64,000 bases of DNA from Saprospiraceae bacterium (GTDB lineage: Bacteria; Bacteroidota; Bacteroidia; Chitinophagales; Saprospiraceae), in the NCBI GenBank assembly GCA_016717655.1, contig JADKFC010000014.1, forward strand, positions 1 through 64,000, written 5' to 3'. Numbering within the stretch: the first letter of the stretch is position 1; every line of letters starts with the position of its first letter. Under the pieces are notes generated by a model, which was given only the letters and a program-made list of their open reading frames with translations, ran no database searches and was not told where the DNA came from. Shown here one piece after another: positions 1 through 10,200 of this stretch. The translations under genes and the position numbers were made by a program.

Positions 1-128
1 CCCTTAATTAAAAAAAACAAAAAGCCGGCAACTCCCAGCGTCTTGAGGTAGGATTTATTGCCCTTAGTACTTTTTTCTGAGACCGATTGATGGTCTTTTT
101 CAAACTTTTTGATGGTTTCCTGCCCCAT
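1..128 (-). CDS. Small membrane protein, N-terminal part only (cut by window edge)
   Basis: An open frame starts with ATG at 128 and runs off the left edge after 42 codons with no stop. The N-terminus is charged (MGQETIKKFEKDHQ...), then the frame enters a hydrophobic stretch with GFLFFLIKG, which looks like the start of a transmembrane helix. Small Bacteroidota membrane proteins of unknown function often have this pattern. It is divergent from yidC. A longer overlapping frame at 8-229 on the same strand has no such logic and was rejected. The product cannot be named from this fragment. Confidence 0.5.
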   Translation of the reverse strand, partial: MGQETIKKFEKDHQSVSEKSTKGNKSYLKTLGVAGFLFFLIK

Positions 129-281
129 GATCGCAAATTAACACAGAAATTAAGATTTGGTTGATTAAAACAATTAAAAAAGTATACAAACCACATCATT
201 TTGCCAAGGTGAAATTGACGGGTATTCATGGGGAATTACGTGGTTTTAGTCTAAAAGACCATGAAAAACCAGTAAAAAGTG

Positions 282-289
282 TACTTTTG
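282..289 (+). promoter_or_regulatory. Probable -7 box of the yidC promoter
   Basis: TACTTTTG matches the Bacteroidota primary-sigma -7 consensus TAnnTTTG. It lies 27 bases before the yidC ATG. A -33 TTTG element is not clear at the usual distance. Confidence 0.5.
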
Positions 290-316
290 CAGCCTCAACA
301 AGCATAGGTTGATATA

Positions 317-2116
317 ATGGAAAGAAATCACATCATCGGATTCATACTAATTTTCGCTACCCTACTCATTTTCAACATAGTAAGTTCTCCTTCAAAAGAA
401 GAACTTGAAAAGAGTCAGCGGACGAGGGATTCCATAGAAATGGCATCCAAGCCCAAACAGGCTTTAAAAGCAGCCCCATCGCAAACAGCGACTACCGGCA
501 AGGACACTACAACTCAAGAAACAGCATCTGTTTCAAGAGATACACAGATCGTTCTTGAGAACGAAGTAATGAAAGCTACATTGAGCTCATTGGGGGGTCG
601 ATTGGTTTCTGTTGAATTAAAAAAATACGACAAAGTTCAGGATATTAAAGGAGTTCCTTCCAAGTCGAAAGTGAGGTTGCTCAACGATGAAAAAAATGTG
701 TATGATATCAGGGTAATTAAAGATGGAAAAAAACTATCTACCCAGAATAGTATTTATGCTCCTACCATATCGGGTAACACCATTAAGTTTAATTTACAGC
801 TGGACAATAGACACCAGGTTACTCAAACTTATACATTGCAGCCCAATAGCTATGTTCTTGACTATAACATTTCAGGTACAGGCTTTAATGACCGCGATGT
901 CAGTGTGCATTGGATTAACTATATAGATAAAATAGAGTTAGGGCATAGGTATGAGCAACAGACAAGTACTGTTTATTTTAAAGACAATGCTGAGGACAAC
1001 GCAGATTATTGCAGTTGCACCTCAAATGACAGCGAAAACCTGAGTGGCAAAAGTGTTCAGTGGCTGTCGCACACCAATCAGTTTTTCAACAGTTCATTGA
1101 TCAGTAAATCAGGAGGTTTTAAGGATGCTGCTTTAGCTACAGAGGTGATTGATTTTACCAAGAGTGAGGACCTTAAAAAACTGACTTCAGATTTTGAGGT
1201 ACCTTTGACCAATGGCAGTCACCAAATGCAATGGTACATAGGCCCAAATGAGTTTCAAACCTTGAAGTCGTTCAATATTGGGCTTGAAGAAATCATTCCT
1301 TATGGATCCAGTATTTTTGGTTCTCTCAACAGGTGGGTGATCAGACCCTTCTTTGATTTTTTGACAGGCTTTATTTCAAGCAAAGGACTTGCTATTATTT
1401 TCCTGATTTTCCTGATCAAGATGATGCTTTACCCACTGTTGTATAAAATGTTGCACAGTCAGGCAAAAATGGCGGCTTTGAAGCCAGAGCTGAATAAAAT
1501 CAAAGACAAACACAAAGAAGATCTCCAGAAACAACAGATGGAGTCTATGAAAGTATATCAGGAATTTGGTGTAAGTCCCCTGGCCGGCTGTTTGCCTATG
1601 TTGTTGCAAATGCCGATTTGGATAGCCTTATATCGCTACTTTCCTGCTTCTATCACCTTCAGACAAGAATCATTTTTGTGGGCTCCGGATTTATCTTCAT
1701 TTGATGCCTTTATCAGACTTTCATTTGAAATTCCATTTATGGGATCCCACCTGAGTTTGTTTACCATTTTGTGGGCGGTTTCAACCCTTGTGTATACATA
1801 CTATAGCACCAAGGATGTTGATATGTCAGCCAATCCAGCCATGAAATACGTGCAGTATTTTATGCCATTAATGTTCCTCGGCTTTTTCAACAGTTATGCA
1901 AGCGGTTTGACATGTTATATGTTTTTCAGTAACCTGATCAATATTTTGCAAACCATTATCACGCGCAAGTTTATTTTTGATGATGAGAAAATCCGTAAAG
2001 AATTGGATCTTCAGAAAAACAAGCCTAAGAAAAAGGGTGGATTTCAATCTCGTTTGGAAGAGGCCATGAAACAACAGCAGCGACTGGCAGAAGAGAAAGC
2101 TAAAAATAAAAAATAA
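317..2116 (+). CDS. yidC: Membrane protein insertase YidC
   Basis: A 599-residue protein, the usual length for Bacteroidota YidC. Residue ~7-24 is the first membrane helix. A large periplasmic beta-sandwich domain follows (~75-345), then the conserved Oxa1/YidC membrane core (~350-560), with the helix-hairpin region (KMLHSQAKMAALKPELNKIK) and SPLAGCLPMLLQMPIWIALY. The tail is lysine- and glutamine-rich. YidC inserts and folds inner-membrane proteins, alone or with Sec. It heads a plus-strand run with gpsA only 3 bases downstream, and a TAnnTTTG box sits upstream at 282. No frame damage is visible. Confidence 0.97.
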   Translation: MERNHIIGFILIFATLLIFNIVSSPSKEELEKSQRTRDSIEMASKPKQALKAAPSQTATTGKDTTTQETASVSRDTQIVLENEVMKATLSSLGGRLVSVELKKYDKVQDIKGVPSKSKVRLLNDEKNVYDIRVIKDGKKLSTQNSIYAPTISGNTIKFNLQLDNRHQVTQTYTLQPNSYVLDYNISGTGFNDRDVSVHWINYIDKIELGHRYEQQTSTVYFKDNAEDNADYCSCTSNDSENLSGKSVQWLSHTNQFFNSSLISKSGGFKDAALATEVIDFTKSEDLKKLTSDFEVPLTNGSHQMQWYIGPNEFQTLKSFNIGLEEIIPYGSSIFGSLNRWVIRPFFDFLTGFISSKGLAIIFLIFLIKMMLYPLLYKMLHSQAKMAALKPELNKIKDKHKEDLQKQQMESMKVYQEFGVSPLAGCLPMLLQMPIWIALYRYFPASITFRQESFLWAPDLSSFDAFIRLSFEIPFMGSHLSLFTILWAVSTLVYTYYSTKDVDMSANPAMKYVQYFMPLMFLGFFNSYASGLTCYMFFSNLINILQTIITRKFIFDDEKIRKELDLQKNKPKKKGGFQSRLEEAMKQQQRLAEEKAKNKK

Positions 2117-2119
2117 GTT

Positions 2120-3160
2120 TTGAAACCAGCTGGTGTCATAGGGGCTGGTAGTTTTGGTATAACCGTTGCCAAACTACTTTCTGAAAATGTTGACGTTCTA
2201 TTGTTTTCCAGGAAGGAAACTCTGGTGCAACACATCAACAATAAGCATGAACACCTTGGCTATGCACTTTCTGAGCGGGTGACGGCTACGATGGACCTGA
2301 AATTTATATGTTCCAGTTGTGATGTCATCTTTTTAGTTGTGCCTTCAGGAGCGATGCGTGCCACTATGCAAGCCATGTCTGGCTATTTGAGACCTTATCA
2401 CATTGTTATCCATGGAACCAAAGGACTGGATACCAGCTTGATCAATGATGAAGATCTGGAGGCGGGTCATTTTGACATCAAACAGGTTTGCACAATGTCT
2501 GAGGTTATATCACAGGAATCATCTGTGCTGAGGATTGGATGTATGGCAGGGCCCAATCTGGCCAAAGAAATTCTTTCAAACCTGCCCGCTGCGTCTGTGA
2601 TTGCTTCTGAATTTGATGAAGTGATCAAAACGGGCAAGGACTTGCTTACCAGTAAAAGATTCACCATTTTTGGAAGTTATGACCTCAAGGGGGCAGAAAT
2701 TTCAGGGTCTTATAAAAACATCATAGCCTTGGCTTCTGGTATTGTTAGCGGACTTGGTCTGGGTAAAAACATGGAAGCGCTTTTAATTACCAGAGGACTG
2801 TCTGAAATGATTGAATATGGCACATCGCTGGGTCTGTCAGGGCAGGCTTTTTTTGGCGCAGCCGGCCTGGGTGACCTGATAGCTACTTCCACCAGTGAAA
2901 AAAGTAGAAATTTTGCTTTTGGCTACAGGTTTGCCAGAGGTGAAAAAAGAGATGACATAATCAACAGCAGTTCAGAAGTAGTTGAAGGGGTAAGAACGCT
3001 AAAAATAATCTACTTTTTAGCTAAGTATCACCAAATTCCACTACCAATTACCAACCTTCTTTACCGCGTAATTTATGAAGACTTTGATGTACGAAAGGCC
3101 ATCGAAATTCTCATGAGCATACCCAATGCACCGGATGTAGACTTTAACATCGTGAGGTGA
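2120..3160 (+). CDS. gpsA: Glycerol-3-phosphate dehydrogenase [NAD(P)+]
   Basis: A 346-residue GpsA, which reduces dihydroxyacetone phosphate to sn-glycerol-3-phosphate for phospholipid synthesis. The N-terminal Rossmann motif GVIGAGSFG is right at the start. Conserved segments HGTKGL, GPNLAKEI, and the substrate-site block GSYKNIIALASGIVSGLGLG are all present, as is the C-terminal EGVRT. The only start that keeps the Rossmann strand is a TTG at 2120, three bases after the yidC stop, so I use it. It sits with yidC, a rhomboid protease and pssA, a membrane-biogenesis group. Confidence 0.95.
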   Translation: MKPAGVIGAGSFGITVAKLLSENVDVLLFSRKETLVQHINNKHEHLGYALSERVTATMDLKFICSSCDVIFLVVPSGAMRATMQAMSGYLRPYHIVIHGTKGLDTSLINDEDLEAGHFDIKQVCTMSEVISQESSVLRIGCMAGPNLAKEILSNLPAASVIASEFDEVIKTGKDLLTSKRFTIFGSYDLKGAEISGSYKNIIALASGIVSGLGLGKNMEALLITRGLSEMIEYGTSLGLSGQAFFGAAGLGDLIATSTSEKSRNFAFGYRFARGEKRDDIINSSSEVVEGVRTLKIIYFLAKYHQIPLPITNLLYRVIYEDFDVRKAIEILMSIPNAPDVDFNIVR

Positions 3161-3206
3161 TCGCAAAGCTACTATTTATCAAAATTTCCCCATCAATACA
3201 TCAACC

Positions 3207-3824
3207 ATGAATGTAACCATCGCTATAGTTGCGCTTACCTGCCTTGTGTCCTGGCTGGCATTCAACAATAGGAATTTATTTGACCAGCTGTGTCATTATC
3301 CTTATGCTGAATACAAGCGTGGAGAGAAGTTTCGTTGGCTTACAGGAGGCTTGATCCATGCAGATGTTTTCCATTTGTTTATCAATATGTATGTATTGTA
3401 TGAATTTGGGAAAATGGTTGAATATTATTTCACAGAAGTACATGGTATGACTGCGGGAATGATAATGTATGTAACCTTTTATTTTTTCACCCTGGTATTA
3501 TCCAATGTACCAACTTACCTAAAGCACAGAGATAATGCCCATTATCGGGCAGTTGGAGCTTCTGGTGCTACTTCAGCCATAGTTTTTTCATTTATTGTAT
3601 TTGAACCCACTGCCATGTTGGGCTTATTCTTCATTTTACCAATACCTGCTGTGCTGTTTGGCATTTTGTATTTATTTTATTCTAGTTGGGCAGGCAAAAA
3701 GAATGCTGACAATATTGACCATGAAGCGCACTTTTATGGAGCTGTAGCCGGGTTTCTTTTTACAATTGCAATGAAACCTGCTCTTTTTTCACTTTTTATT
3801 CATAAAATTGTAAGCGTATTTTAA
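3207..3824 (+). CDS. Rhomboid family intramembrane serine protease
   Basis: A 205-residue protein with about six hydrophobic helices. The rhomboid signatures are clear: HADVFHLFIN in helix 2 (His56, Asn60), the nucleophile motif GASGA (Ser119), and the catalytic histidine in EAHFYG (His175). These proteases cut transmembrane segments within the lipid bilayer; the substrate here is unknown. The stop codon overlaps the pssA start by one base (TAATG), so the two are likely co-translated. Confidence 0.9.
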   Translation: MNVTIAIVALTCLVSWLAFNNRNLFDQLCHYPYAEYKRGEKFRWLTGGLIHADVFHLFINMYVLYEFGKMVEYYFTEVHGMTAGMIMYVTFYFFTLVLSNVPTYLKHRDNAHYRAVGASGATSAIVFSFIVFEPTAMLGLFFILPIPAVLFGILYLFYSSWAGKKNADNIDHEAHFYGAVAGFLFTIAMKPALFSLFIHKIVSVF

Positions 3825-4519
3825 TGGAGCCAAAAAAGCGAATAAGGAAGAGGAGTTATATTCCCAGCATCATTACCCTGATGAACCTGGGCTGTGGCTT
3901 TATGGCCATTGTTACGGCAGATTATTATAAAAGCTCCATTTTCCTTCTTTTCTCCCTTGTTTTTGATGTTTTGGATGGTTTTGCCGCCCGTAAATTGCAA
4001 GCACAGAGTGAATTGGGCAGGGAATTGGATTCTTTAGCCGATCTCACCAGTTTTGGAGTAGCTCCTGCTTACCTCTACTTTTTATTGAGCCCTGTTCAGG
4101 GCTGGCCTGCTATGATACCACCGCTGGCGATTGTTATAGCAAGCGCAGTGAGGCTGGCAAAGTTTAATTTACTTCCTCCATCACCTTATTTTACAGGACT
4201 TCCCACCCCAGCTACGGCAATGTTTTTAATAGGGCTGTTTTTGGGGATAGAATACGACAGCCAAATTATAAAAACCATTTTTAGCAATGTTTATGCCTAT
4301 TGGGCTATTGCCTTTTTCTTTGCCTTTATGATGGTTAGTACAGTTCGTATGTTCTCATTAAAAGGGCTGAATAAGGATATGAGGCAAAACAAACTCCAAC
4401 TGGTGTTGCTCGTTGTATTTATTATCTTATTATTGGTCGACAACAAGTTGGCGGCTCCTGTTATCATCCTTCTTTATATTATCCTATCATTGGCGCAATC
4501 GCTATCAAGAAAAGCGTAA
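3824..4519 (+). CDS. pssA: CDP-diacylglycerol--serine O-phosphatidyltransferase
   Basis: A 231-residue multi-pass membrane enzyme. It carries the full CDP-alcohol phosphatidyltransferase signature DxxDGxxARx8Gx3Dx3D: Asp48, Asp51, Gly52, Ala55, Arg56, Gly65, Asp69 and Asp73. The N-terminus is basic (KKRIRKRSY), as in PssA of this type, and the next residues IPSIITLMNLGCGF are typical of the bacterial phosphatidylserine synthase branch. It makes phosphatidylserine, the precursor of phosphatidylethanolamine. It overlaps the rhomboid gene by one base. Confidence 0.92.
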   Translation: MEPKKRIRKRSYIPSIITLMNLGCGFMAIVTADYYKSSIFLLFSLVFDVLDGFAARKLQAQSELGRELDSLADLTSFGVAPAYLYFLLSPVQGWPAMIPPLAIVIASAVRLAKFNLLPPSPYFTGLPTPATAMFLIGLFLGIEYDSQIIKTIFSNVYAYWAIAFFFAFMMVSTVRMFSLKGLNKDMRQNKLQLVLLVVFIILLLVDNKLAAPVIILLYIILSLAQSLSRKA

Positions 4520-4636
4520 CCAAATAAAATTCATAAGTTTTTTCTAAATTATTAGTTAATTATACTGTTTAAGAGCCATTTGAGTAAACAATTTAGAATA
4601 AAATTTTGTTATTTTGCATAATATCATTTTTACGAC

Positions 4637-4984
4637 ATGGCCATCATAATCACAGATGAATGTATTAATTGCGGGGCTTGTGAACCCGAGTGTCCGAATA
4701 ACGCCATCTATGAAGGGGGTGTAGAATGGGCTATTAAGGATGGAAGTACCATTCATGGGAGCTACGTTTTGGAAGACGGCAGAGAAGTCAATGTAGACGA
4801 TTTACAAAAACCGGTCAGTGATGATTTTTACTACATTGTTCCTGATAAATGTACCGAATGTGTCGGTTTTCATGAAGAACCTCAATGTGCTGCTGTCTGT
4901 CCGGTAGATTGTTGTGTTCCTGATCCTGATCGCAGAGAAACAGAAGCTATTTTATTGGCCAGAAAAGAAAGGCTCCACCTATAA
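4637..4984 (+). CDS. 2x[4Fe-4S] dicluster ferredoxin
   Basis: A 115-residue ferredoxin. The first cluster motif is CINCGACEPECP near the N-terminus. The second, CTECVGFHEEPQCAAVCP, has the enlarged spacing seen in the YfhL/alvin-type ferredoxins, followed by an extra CC pair. About 45 residues separate the two motifs, longer than in the classic 55-residue clostridial type. It is a small soluble electron carrier whose redox partner cannot be told. dapB starts two bases after its stop, so they probably share a transcript. Confidence 0.9.
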   Translation: MAIIITDECINCGACEPECPNNAIYEGGVEWAIKDGSTIHGSYVLEDGREVNVDDLQKPVSDDFYYIVPDKCTECVGFHEEPQCAAVCPVDCCVPDPDRRETEAILLARKERLHL

Positions 4985-4986
4985 TA

Positions 4987-5703
4987 ATGAGAATCGCACT
5001 GCTGGGTTATGGAAAGATGGGCAAGGCCATAGAAAATGTGGCCCTTCAAAGAGGACATGAAATAGTATTAAAAATTGGTTCAAACAATACAGAAGACCTT
5101 TCCCATTTACGTCCGGACTTAGTAGATGTGGTTATAGAATTTAGCCGACCAGAATTAGCGGCAAAGCACATCACATTTTGCAATGAAAATGGATTGCCTG
5201 TAGTGTGTGGCACAACAGCATGGCAGTCTGATGAGGCTAATGTATATGATATCATTAAAAAGACCAATGGGGCCTTGGTTCATGCATCCAATTTTAGTCC
5301 CGGCGTGAATCTATTTTTTCTTCTTAACTCCTACCTTGCCAAACTTATGTCCAAATGGCCGGACTACAAGGTGTCAATCACTGAAACCCATCATACTGCC
5401 AAATTAGACGCTCCGAGTGGAACAGCTATTACCCTGGCAGAATCTATCCTTAACAATCGGGAAGACCTAAAAACTTGGGTTTTGGGTCCCTCAGACAATG
5501 ATGAATTATTGAGCATACAGGCCATCCGAAAGGATCCGGCGCCTGGCACCCATACCATTCATTATTCCAGTACCATTGATGAAATATCGATCACCCATGA
5601 AGCGCATAACAGAGAAGGTTTTGCAACCGGTGCTGTAATGGCAGCAGAATGGATTATTGGCAAAAAAGGTGTATTTGCCATGAAAGACGTGCTTGGCTTA
5701 TAA
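4987..5703 (+). CDS. dapB: 4-hydroxy-tetrahydrodipicolinate reductase
   Basis: A 238-residue DapB of the shorter Bacteroidota form. It has the Rossmann motif GYGKMG, the CGTTAW segment, the catalytic E(T)HHTAKLDAPSGTA block holding the acid/base histidines and lysine, and the C-terminal ATGAVMAAEWIIGKKGVFAM. It performs the reduction that leads to lysine and meso-diaminopimelate for peptidoglycan. It directly follows the ferredoxin gene and faces porT. Confidence 0.96.
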   Translation: MRIALLGYGKMGKAIENVALQRGHEIVLKIGSNNTEDLSHLRPDLVDVVIEFSRPELAAKHITFCNENGLPVVCGTTAWQSDEANVYDIIKKTNGALVHASNFSPGVNLFFLLNSYLAKLMSKWPDYKVSITETHHTAKLDAPSGTAITLAESILNNREDLKTWVLGPSDNDELLSIQAIRKDPAPGTHTIHYSSTIDEISITHEAHNREGFATGAVMAAEWIIGKKGVFAMKDVLGL

Positions 5704-5709
5704 AACAAC

Positions 5710-6414
5710 CTATCCTTCAAAATTGAAAGTCAGTGTAAAAATTTGGGAAGTGACATTTTCCAATACCTTGGATTCATTTAGATCTTTGTTGTAAATCAAA
5801 ATGTTCCCTAAGCCCCTGCTGTATTTGATTTCCGGAGAAAAAATAAAGAACGGATAGAAAAATTGCATTCCAAATCCAACCTCCCATTGAAAGTCGTGAG
5901 GAGAAATTTTAATAAGTGTAGCAGCTTGTCTTGACTTGGAGCTACTGGCTATGTCGTAATTGTATTTCAAACCACCTGTAACAAAGACCCTTTTATCCTT
6001 ATATGGCATAGACTTGTACCTCAGACTAAAAGGCAGTTCAAAAAACACAGATTCTACCTGTCTTTCCTGTAGTTCGTTAAAAATAAATGAACGATAGGAA
6101 AATGCAAAACCAGGCAAAAATCTAAAGTCAAAATATTCACCCATTTTTAGGTTGGCAATCATATGGATGTTGAAGCCACCTTTTCGCTTTCCTTCGGCAA
6201 TTCTTATGCTGTCATTGCCAATAAAATAGCTGGATTGGTTGATGCGATACCCTGAAATGTTTGTTCCAAAGGCCATCCCAAAGTAGTAGGATTTGCCTTG
6301 AAAATCTTGATAGTTGTAGTTGTCTTTTGATCGTATTTGACCAAAAGCTGCTGCGCACATGAACAGTACTCCAACTAAAACCAAACTTATTTCTCTGCTA
6401 CGTATACAGAACAT
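5710..6414 (-). CDS. porT: PorT-family outer membrane beta-barrel protein (type IX secretion / gliding)
   Basis: A 234-residue protein with an N-terminal signal-like helix (ISLVLVGVLFMCAAAFG) and alternating beta-strand pattern ending in an aromatic strand (IFTLTFNFEG), consistent with an eight-strand barrel. PorT (SprT in gliding flavobacteria) is needed for type IX secretion. The main reason for the name is context: it overlaps the 3' end of ubiE by 28 bases, the classic ubiE-porT pair of Bacteroidota. Length fits the family. Generic PorT-like barrels are common, so the exact orthology is an inference. Confidence 0.75.
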   Translation of the reverse strand: MFCIRSREISLVLVGVLFMCAAAFGQIRSKDNYNYQDFQGKSYYFGMAFGTNISGYRINQSSYFIGNDSIRIAEGKRKGGFNIHMIANLKMGEYFDFRFLPGFAFSYRSFIFNELQERQVESVFFELPFSLRYKSMPYKDKRVFVTGGLKYNYDIASSSKSRQAATLIKISPHDFQWEVGFGMQFFYPFFIFSPEIKYSRGLGNILIYNKDLNESKVLENVTSQIFTLTFNFEG

Positions 6415-7127
6415 ATTCCAAAGCTTAATGCATAATAACGTGAATTTTTGAAACCTATTTTGTTTAACACCGCCAAAAATTCTTCAAAACAGGGAAAAGC
6501 ACTGGATGATTCATACAAATAGTGGTAAGCCTTATTGTCTTTGGAGATCCATTTGCCAATCATGGGCAGGATGTACTTAAAGTAAAAGGAATACAATTGT
6601 TTGATCGGGAAAACCCGGGGTCTGGAAAATTCAAGGACCATGATGACGCCTCCTGGTTTTAATACCCTGTACATTTCTGAAAGGCCTTTATCCAGGTTTT
6701 CAAAATTTCTGACACCAAATGATGACATAACGGTATCGAAACGATGGTCTTCGAATTGAAGATCTTCGCTATCTCCGGCCACAAATTCAATGATCTTATC
6801 TTTCCCTGCCTTTTTTGCTTTGGATTTACCTATCTCCAGCATTTTAACAGCAATGTCAAGCGCAAATATATGTTCCGGTGAAAACTTCTTACATGCTTCC
6901 AAAGCCAGATCACCTGTACCTGTTGCCACGTCCAGGATTTGTTTGTGGTGGTAAGAGGCAATTTTATTCAATGCTATCTTCCTCCAAAGGATGTCACTTC
7001 CAAGAGATAAAAAATGATTGAGAAAGTCATAGGATCTGGCAATGCTGTCGAACATTGAAGTTACCTGATGCTTCTTCCCTTCTTCGCTTTGATAAGGGGT
7101 GACAATGTCGTGTTTAAACTGTGTCAT
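6387..7127 (-). CDS. ubiE: Demethylmenaquinone methyltransferase
   Basis: A 246-residue class I SAM methyltransferase of the UbiE/MenG type. The signature FDSIARSYDFLNHFLSLG is at ~25-42, the SAM motif LDVATGTGDLA at ~64-74, then FALDIA, and the second family signature GLSEMYRVLKPGGVIMVLEFS. It makes the last C-methylation in menaquinone synthesis. A -7 box lies at 7143-7150. porT is the next gene in the same operon. Confidence 0.95.
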   Translation of the reverse strand: MTQFKHDIVTPYQSEEGKKHQVTSMFDSIARSYDFLNHFLSLGSDILWRKIALNKIASYHHKQILDVATGTGDLALEACKKFSPEHIFALDIAVKMLEIGKSKAKKAGKDKIIEFVAGDSEDLQFEDHRFDTVMSSFGVRNFENLDKGLSEMYRVLKPGGVIMVLEFSRPRVFPIKQLYSFYFKYILPMIGKWISKDNKAYHYLYESSSAFPCFEEFLAVLNKIGFKNSRYYALSFGICSVYVAEK

Positions 7128-7142
7128 CTATTATTGTACGCG

Positions 7143-7150
7143 CAAATATA
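7143..7150 (-). promoter_or_regulatory. Probable -7 box of the ubiE-porT promoter
   Basis: Read on the minus strand this is TATATTTG, a match to TAnnTTTG, 15 bases before the ubiE ATG. Confidence 0.45.
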
Positions 7151-7203
7151 CACATTAGTTTTTATATGTAGGTCTGGCCCTCAAGCTCAACATGACCCTT
7201 ATG

Positions 7204-10200
7204 TCATTTTACGATAATAACTGAGCCTTCTGAGTTGCCTCTGAATTCTGGAGCATACAAACATTCTATGCTTGCCAGGGCACCACTGTAAGCCCCTCTG
7301 TGAACCACCCTTTGCCTTGATTCAAAAACATGATCTCCTTTAGGCAGGCGGTCTACAAAATAATGTGTAGCCCCATCGGTCACATTTTCGTAATAGCCCA
7401 AACTACCTTTCCAATTGTAACTGCTAAGGGCTCGGAAAGGTTCAAGACCAGCTCCCCTTAAGTCACTCATGTGAACAAACTCTAAGTCCCTATCTGAATG
7501 CACGACCAGTCTGGAAACCAAAACATCTCCCGGGGTCAAAATTACATCTGCTGATAATGGAGTGAGTTTGATGGTACTTCCTACCCTATCTTCTCTGAAG
7601 AGCACCTTGCTGATGGTCAAAGCACTGTTTTGGGATTGTTTTACCTCTTTTACCGGGCTCAGATACTGGTAATACACTGCCCCAAAGGCAACACTGCTAC
7701 CATTGTTGGCCAGGTCTAATTTACCCAGTTCAGGCTTTATTTCTTTCCCTGACCACTCCTGCATAAAATAGCTGGAACCCGCTGAGATCTTTCCACTCAG
7801 AGGTAAGCGCATTCCTCCGGCACTTACGCTAACTCCATCAGCATCCGTAAAATTGACCTGTCTTGGCCCCTTTTGTAAAAGAAGCGCAGAAATAGCGTCA
7901 GCGGTAGCTCTGGTGGATGCCCAGTGGTGGGTCTTCTTGTGAGACAAAAGCCATATTTTCATTTCCTCCAACTTTCCATTGTCTGCTCCTGATTCATATA
8001 AAAAATCCATGATCATAGCATGACTTTCAACCGGCATTTCCTGCCATCTCAATCCAGTGCCGGCATTCCAGTACATGCCGGTGGTTGTTTGGGTTTTAGC
8101 CTTTTCTATTAAAGCAGCAGCGGTAGTTTTCCATGCCTGCCCTTTGTATCTCAAATCATAGCTAGCCAGCATCACCTGACCCATCAAACTATATTGTTGG
8201 CTTGCTTTTAAAGCTTGATCTGAATAAAATTGATAAACCGGTTTAAAAGTAGCCTCCATAGGCAGATTTTTATAAAATGATCTGGCATATAAATGGCAAA
8301 TGATGTCTTCTGAGGGTATGTAATTTTTTAACTTCGAAGCATCATTACCTGTTTCTTTCAACAACCGATTGTATTCGTTGAAAAGGTAATTATCCAGAAA
8401 AGAGATAGTGGGGGTCATCCATTCATTCTTTAAAGGGACTACATTAAAAGCATTGGCCTTACCCAGACTAATTGAGACTCTGCAAGTAGTATAATGATTA
8501 AAAGCTCCACCTTTAAACCAGCCAAAAGAGCCGTCTGCCATTCTTTGCTCCATCAATTTGTCTTTCCATTTTATTAATTCATTGTATTGCAGGTCGGGAT
8601 TCAAAATTTGAAGGAGTTGTTTTGTCTGTTCTTTTTCCTTATTGGCAATTCCTACCCAAGGACTTTGTTCCAACTGGATATTTTTCCATGAGGCATTAGT
8701 TTCAAGGGCGCTTGAGCCCTCTGTTGTTTGAGCCGACCATTTATCCAGCACCTCATCCAACTGTGGATAAAGGTTTCTAATAGCCATGGCCAGCGCAGTA
8801 ATATATAACTTATCTGCATTGTCAATGGCATTGTCATAACCATTGCTGACTACAAACGGCATAGCTTGTAGCGCAAACCAAGCGGGATGACTTGTCATTT
8901 CGATGCCATACTGTAAGGGCTTAGTATTTTGTAAAAAGGCTGTTTGCAATTGCGGTACATCTAACTTTTTCTTTTCACCTGGTCTAATGATGATGGGCTG
9001 ACTTTCAGTGATGACCACCTCATTCGACAATAAGGGAAGGATGCCTTTTTCAGCGTCACCCCTCTTGCCTGAAATCACAGAAATAGTGTACTCTAACACA
9101 GAAGCTTCTGCTTCCGGAATATCCAAAGGCCATGAAACAGTGGCGCTGCCGCCATTTTCGAGGTATACGGGTGAAAGATTTTGTTTCACCCAGTTTTGGC
9201 AACTTTCACCTGAGAGTAAGTCTTTGAGTTCAAGATTAACAGTAGCCTCTCCTGCGGTTCCACTTTGATTGGCTATAGTTGCCGTGATTACTATTTTATC
9301 TCCTAAGCGAACCAGTCTTGGCATATTGGGAAGGATCATCCAATCTTTTGATGTCACCAATTGTTGATCACTGACTGCTGTTGCCAGAGCCTTGGTATGG
9401 GCAAAAATCTTCAGGTGCCATGAAGTCAGCGCTTCGTTCATCGTAAAATCAAATGTCAAATTTCCCTTCTCATCTGTATTAAGGTGGGGATAAAAAAAGA
9501 CAAGTTCATTCAGATTGGTTCTAGGCGTGGGCTTAACCTGTTTTGATTCCTCTCCATTGGCAGTAGCATTTTCTTCGAGGGCAGATTTCATTTTACCACC
9601 TTCGCGACTATCTGGAGCAGGAGCAGCATCTGCCAAAGCCGCAGTACTAAATGCATATTGCCCATAATTTCTTAGAAAAATAACATTGAATGCATTATTG
9701 TAGCCTTCGTACAAATGTGGAAATTGACCCCCATCAGGAATCTCTTCCAAGTTGAGTGTGTTCCATTCAGGGTTTATATCATGATTGTATTGAAGACCAA
9801 AACCAGGTATATCCCAGAACAAATAGCCGTAATTATTTTGGAAAAACTGATTTTGCCAATTGTCTTTTTGCAAGGCATCTAATGATGCATCATAAAGAGA
9901 GGCCATTACTTCTGCTGCCCATTCTTTTGCCTTTGATCCCGAAATTTGCAATTTTATCGACTCTTTTGCTCCCGGTTCGGTTTTGTTTCGGATAGAAACC
10001 CACTTAACATCCAGTTCTTTCTCAGACCAGGGTACATCAATACTAATTTCTTCTGTATAAAAGCGGTTATTTTTAATGTATATGTAACTTAGCTGAAGTC
10101 CCCCTTTATCTTCATTAATTATTTTATACGTAAAAGTTGAAAGCTTCTTTACCGTAAGCCACTGTTGCTTAATTTTTTTATTTCCTCTCAATAAGGTTAC

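Noticed and set aside
8..229. 73-residue frame on the minus strand
   Set aside because: It overlaps the better 1-128 frame in another phase, has no signal or motif, and runs through the promoter gap.
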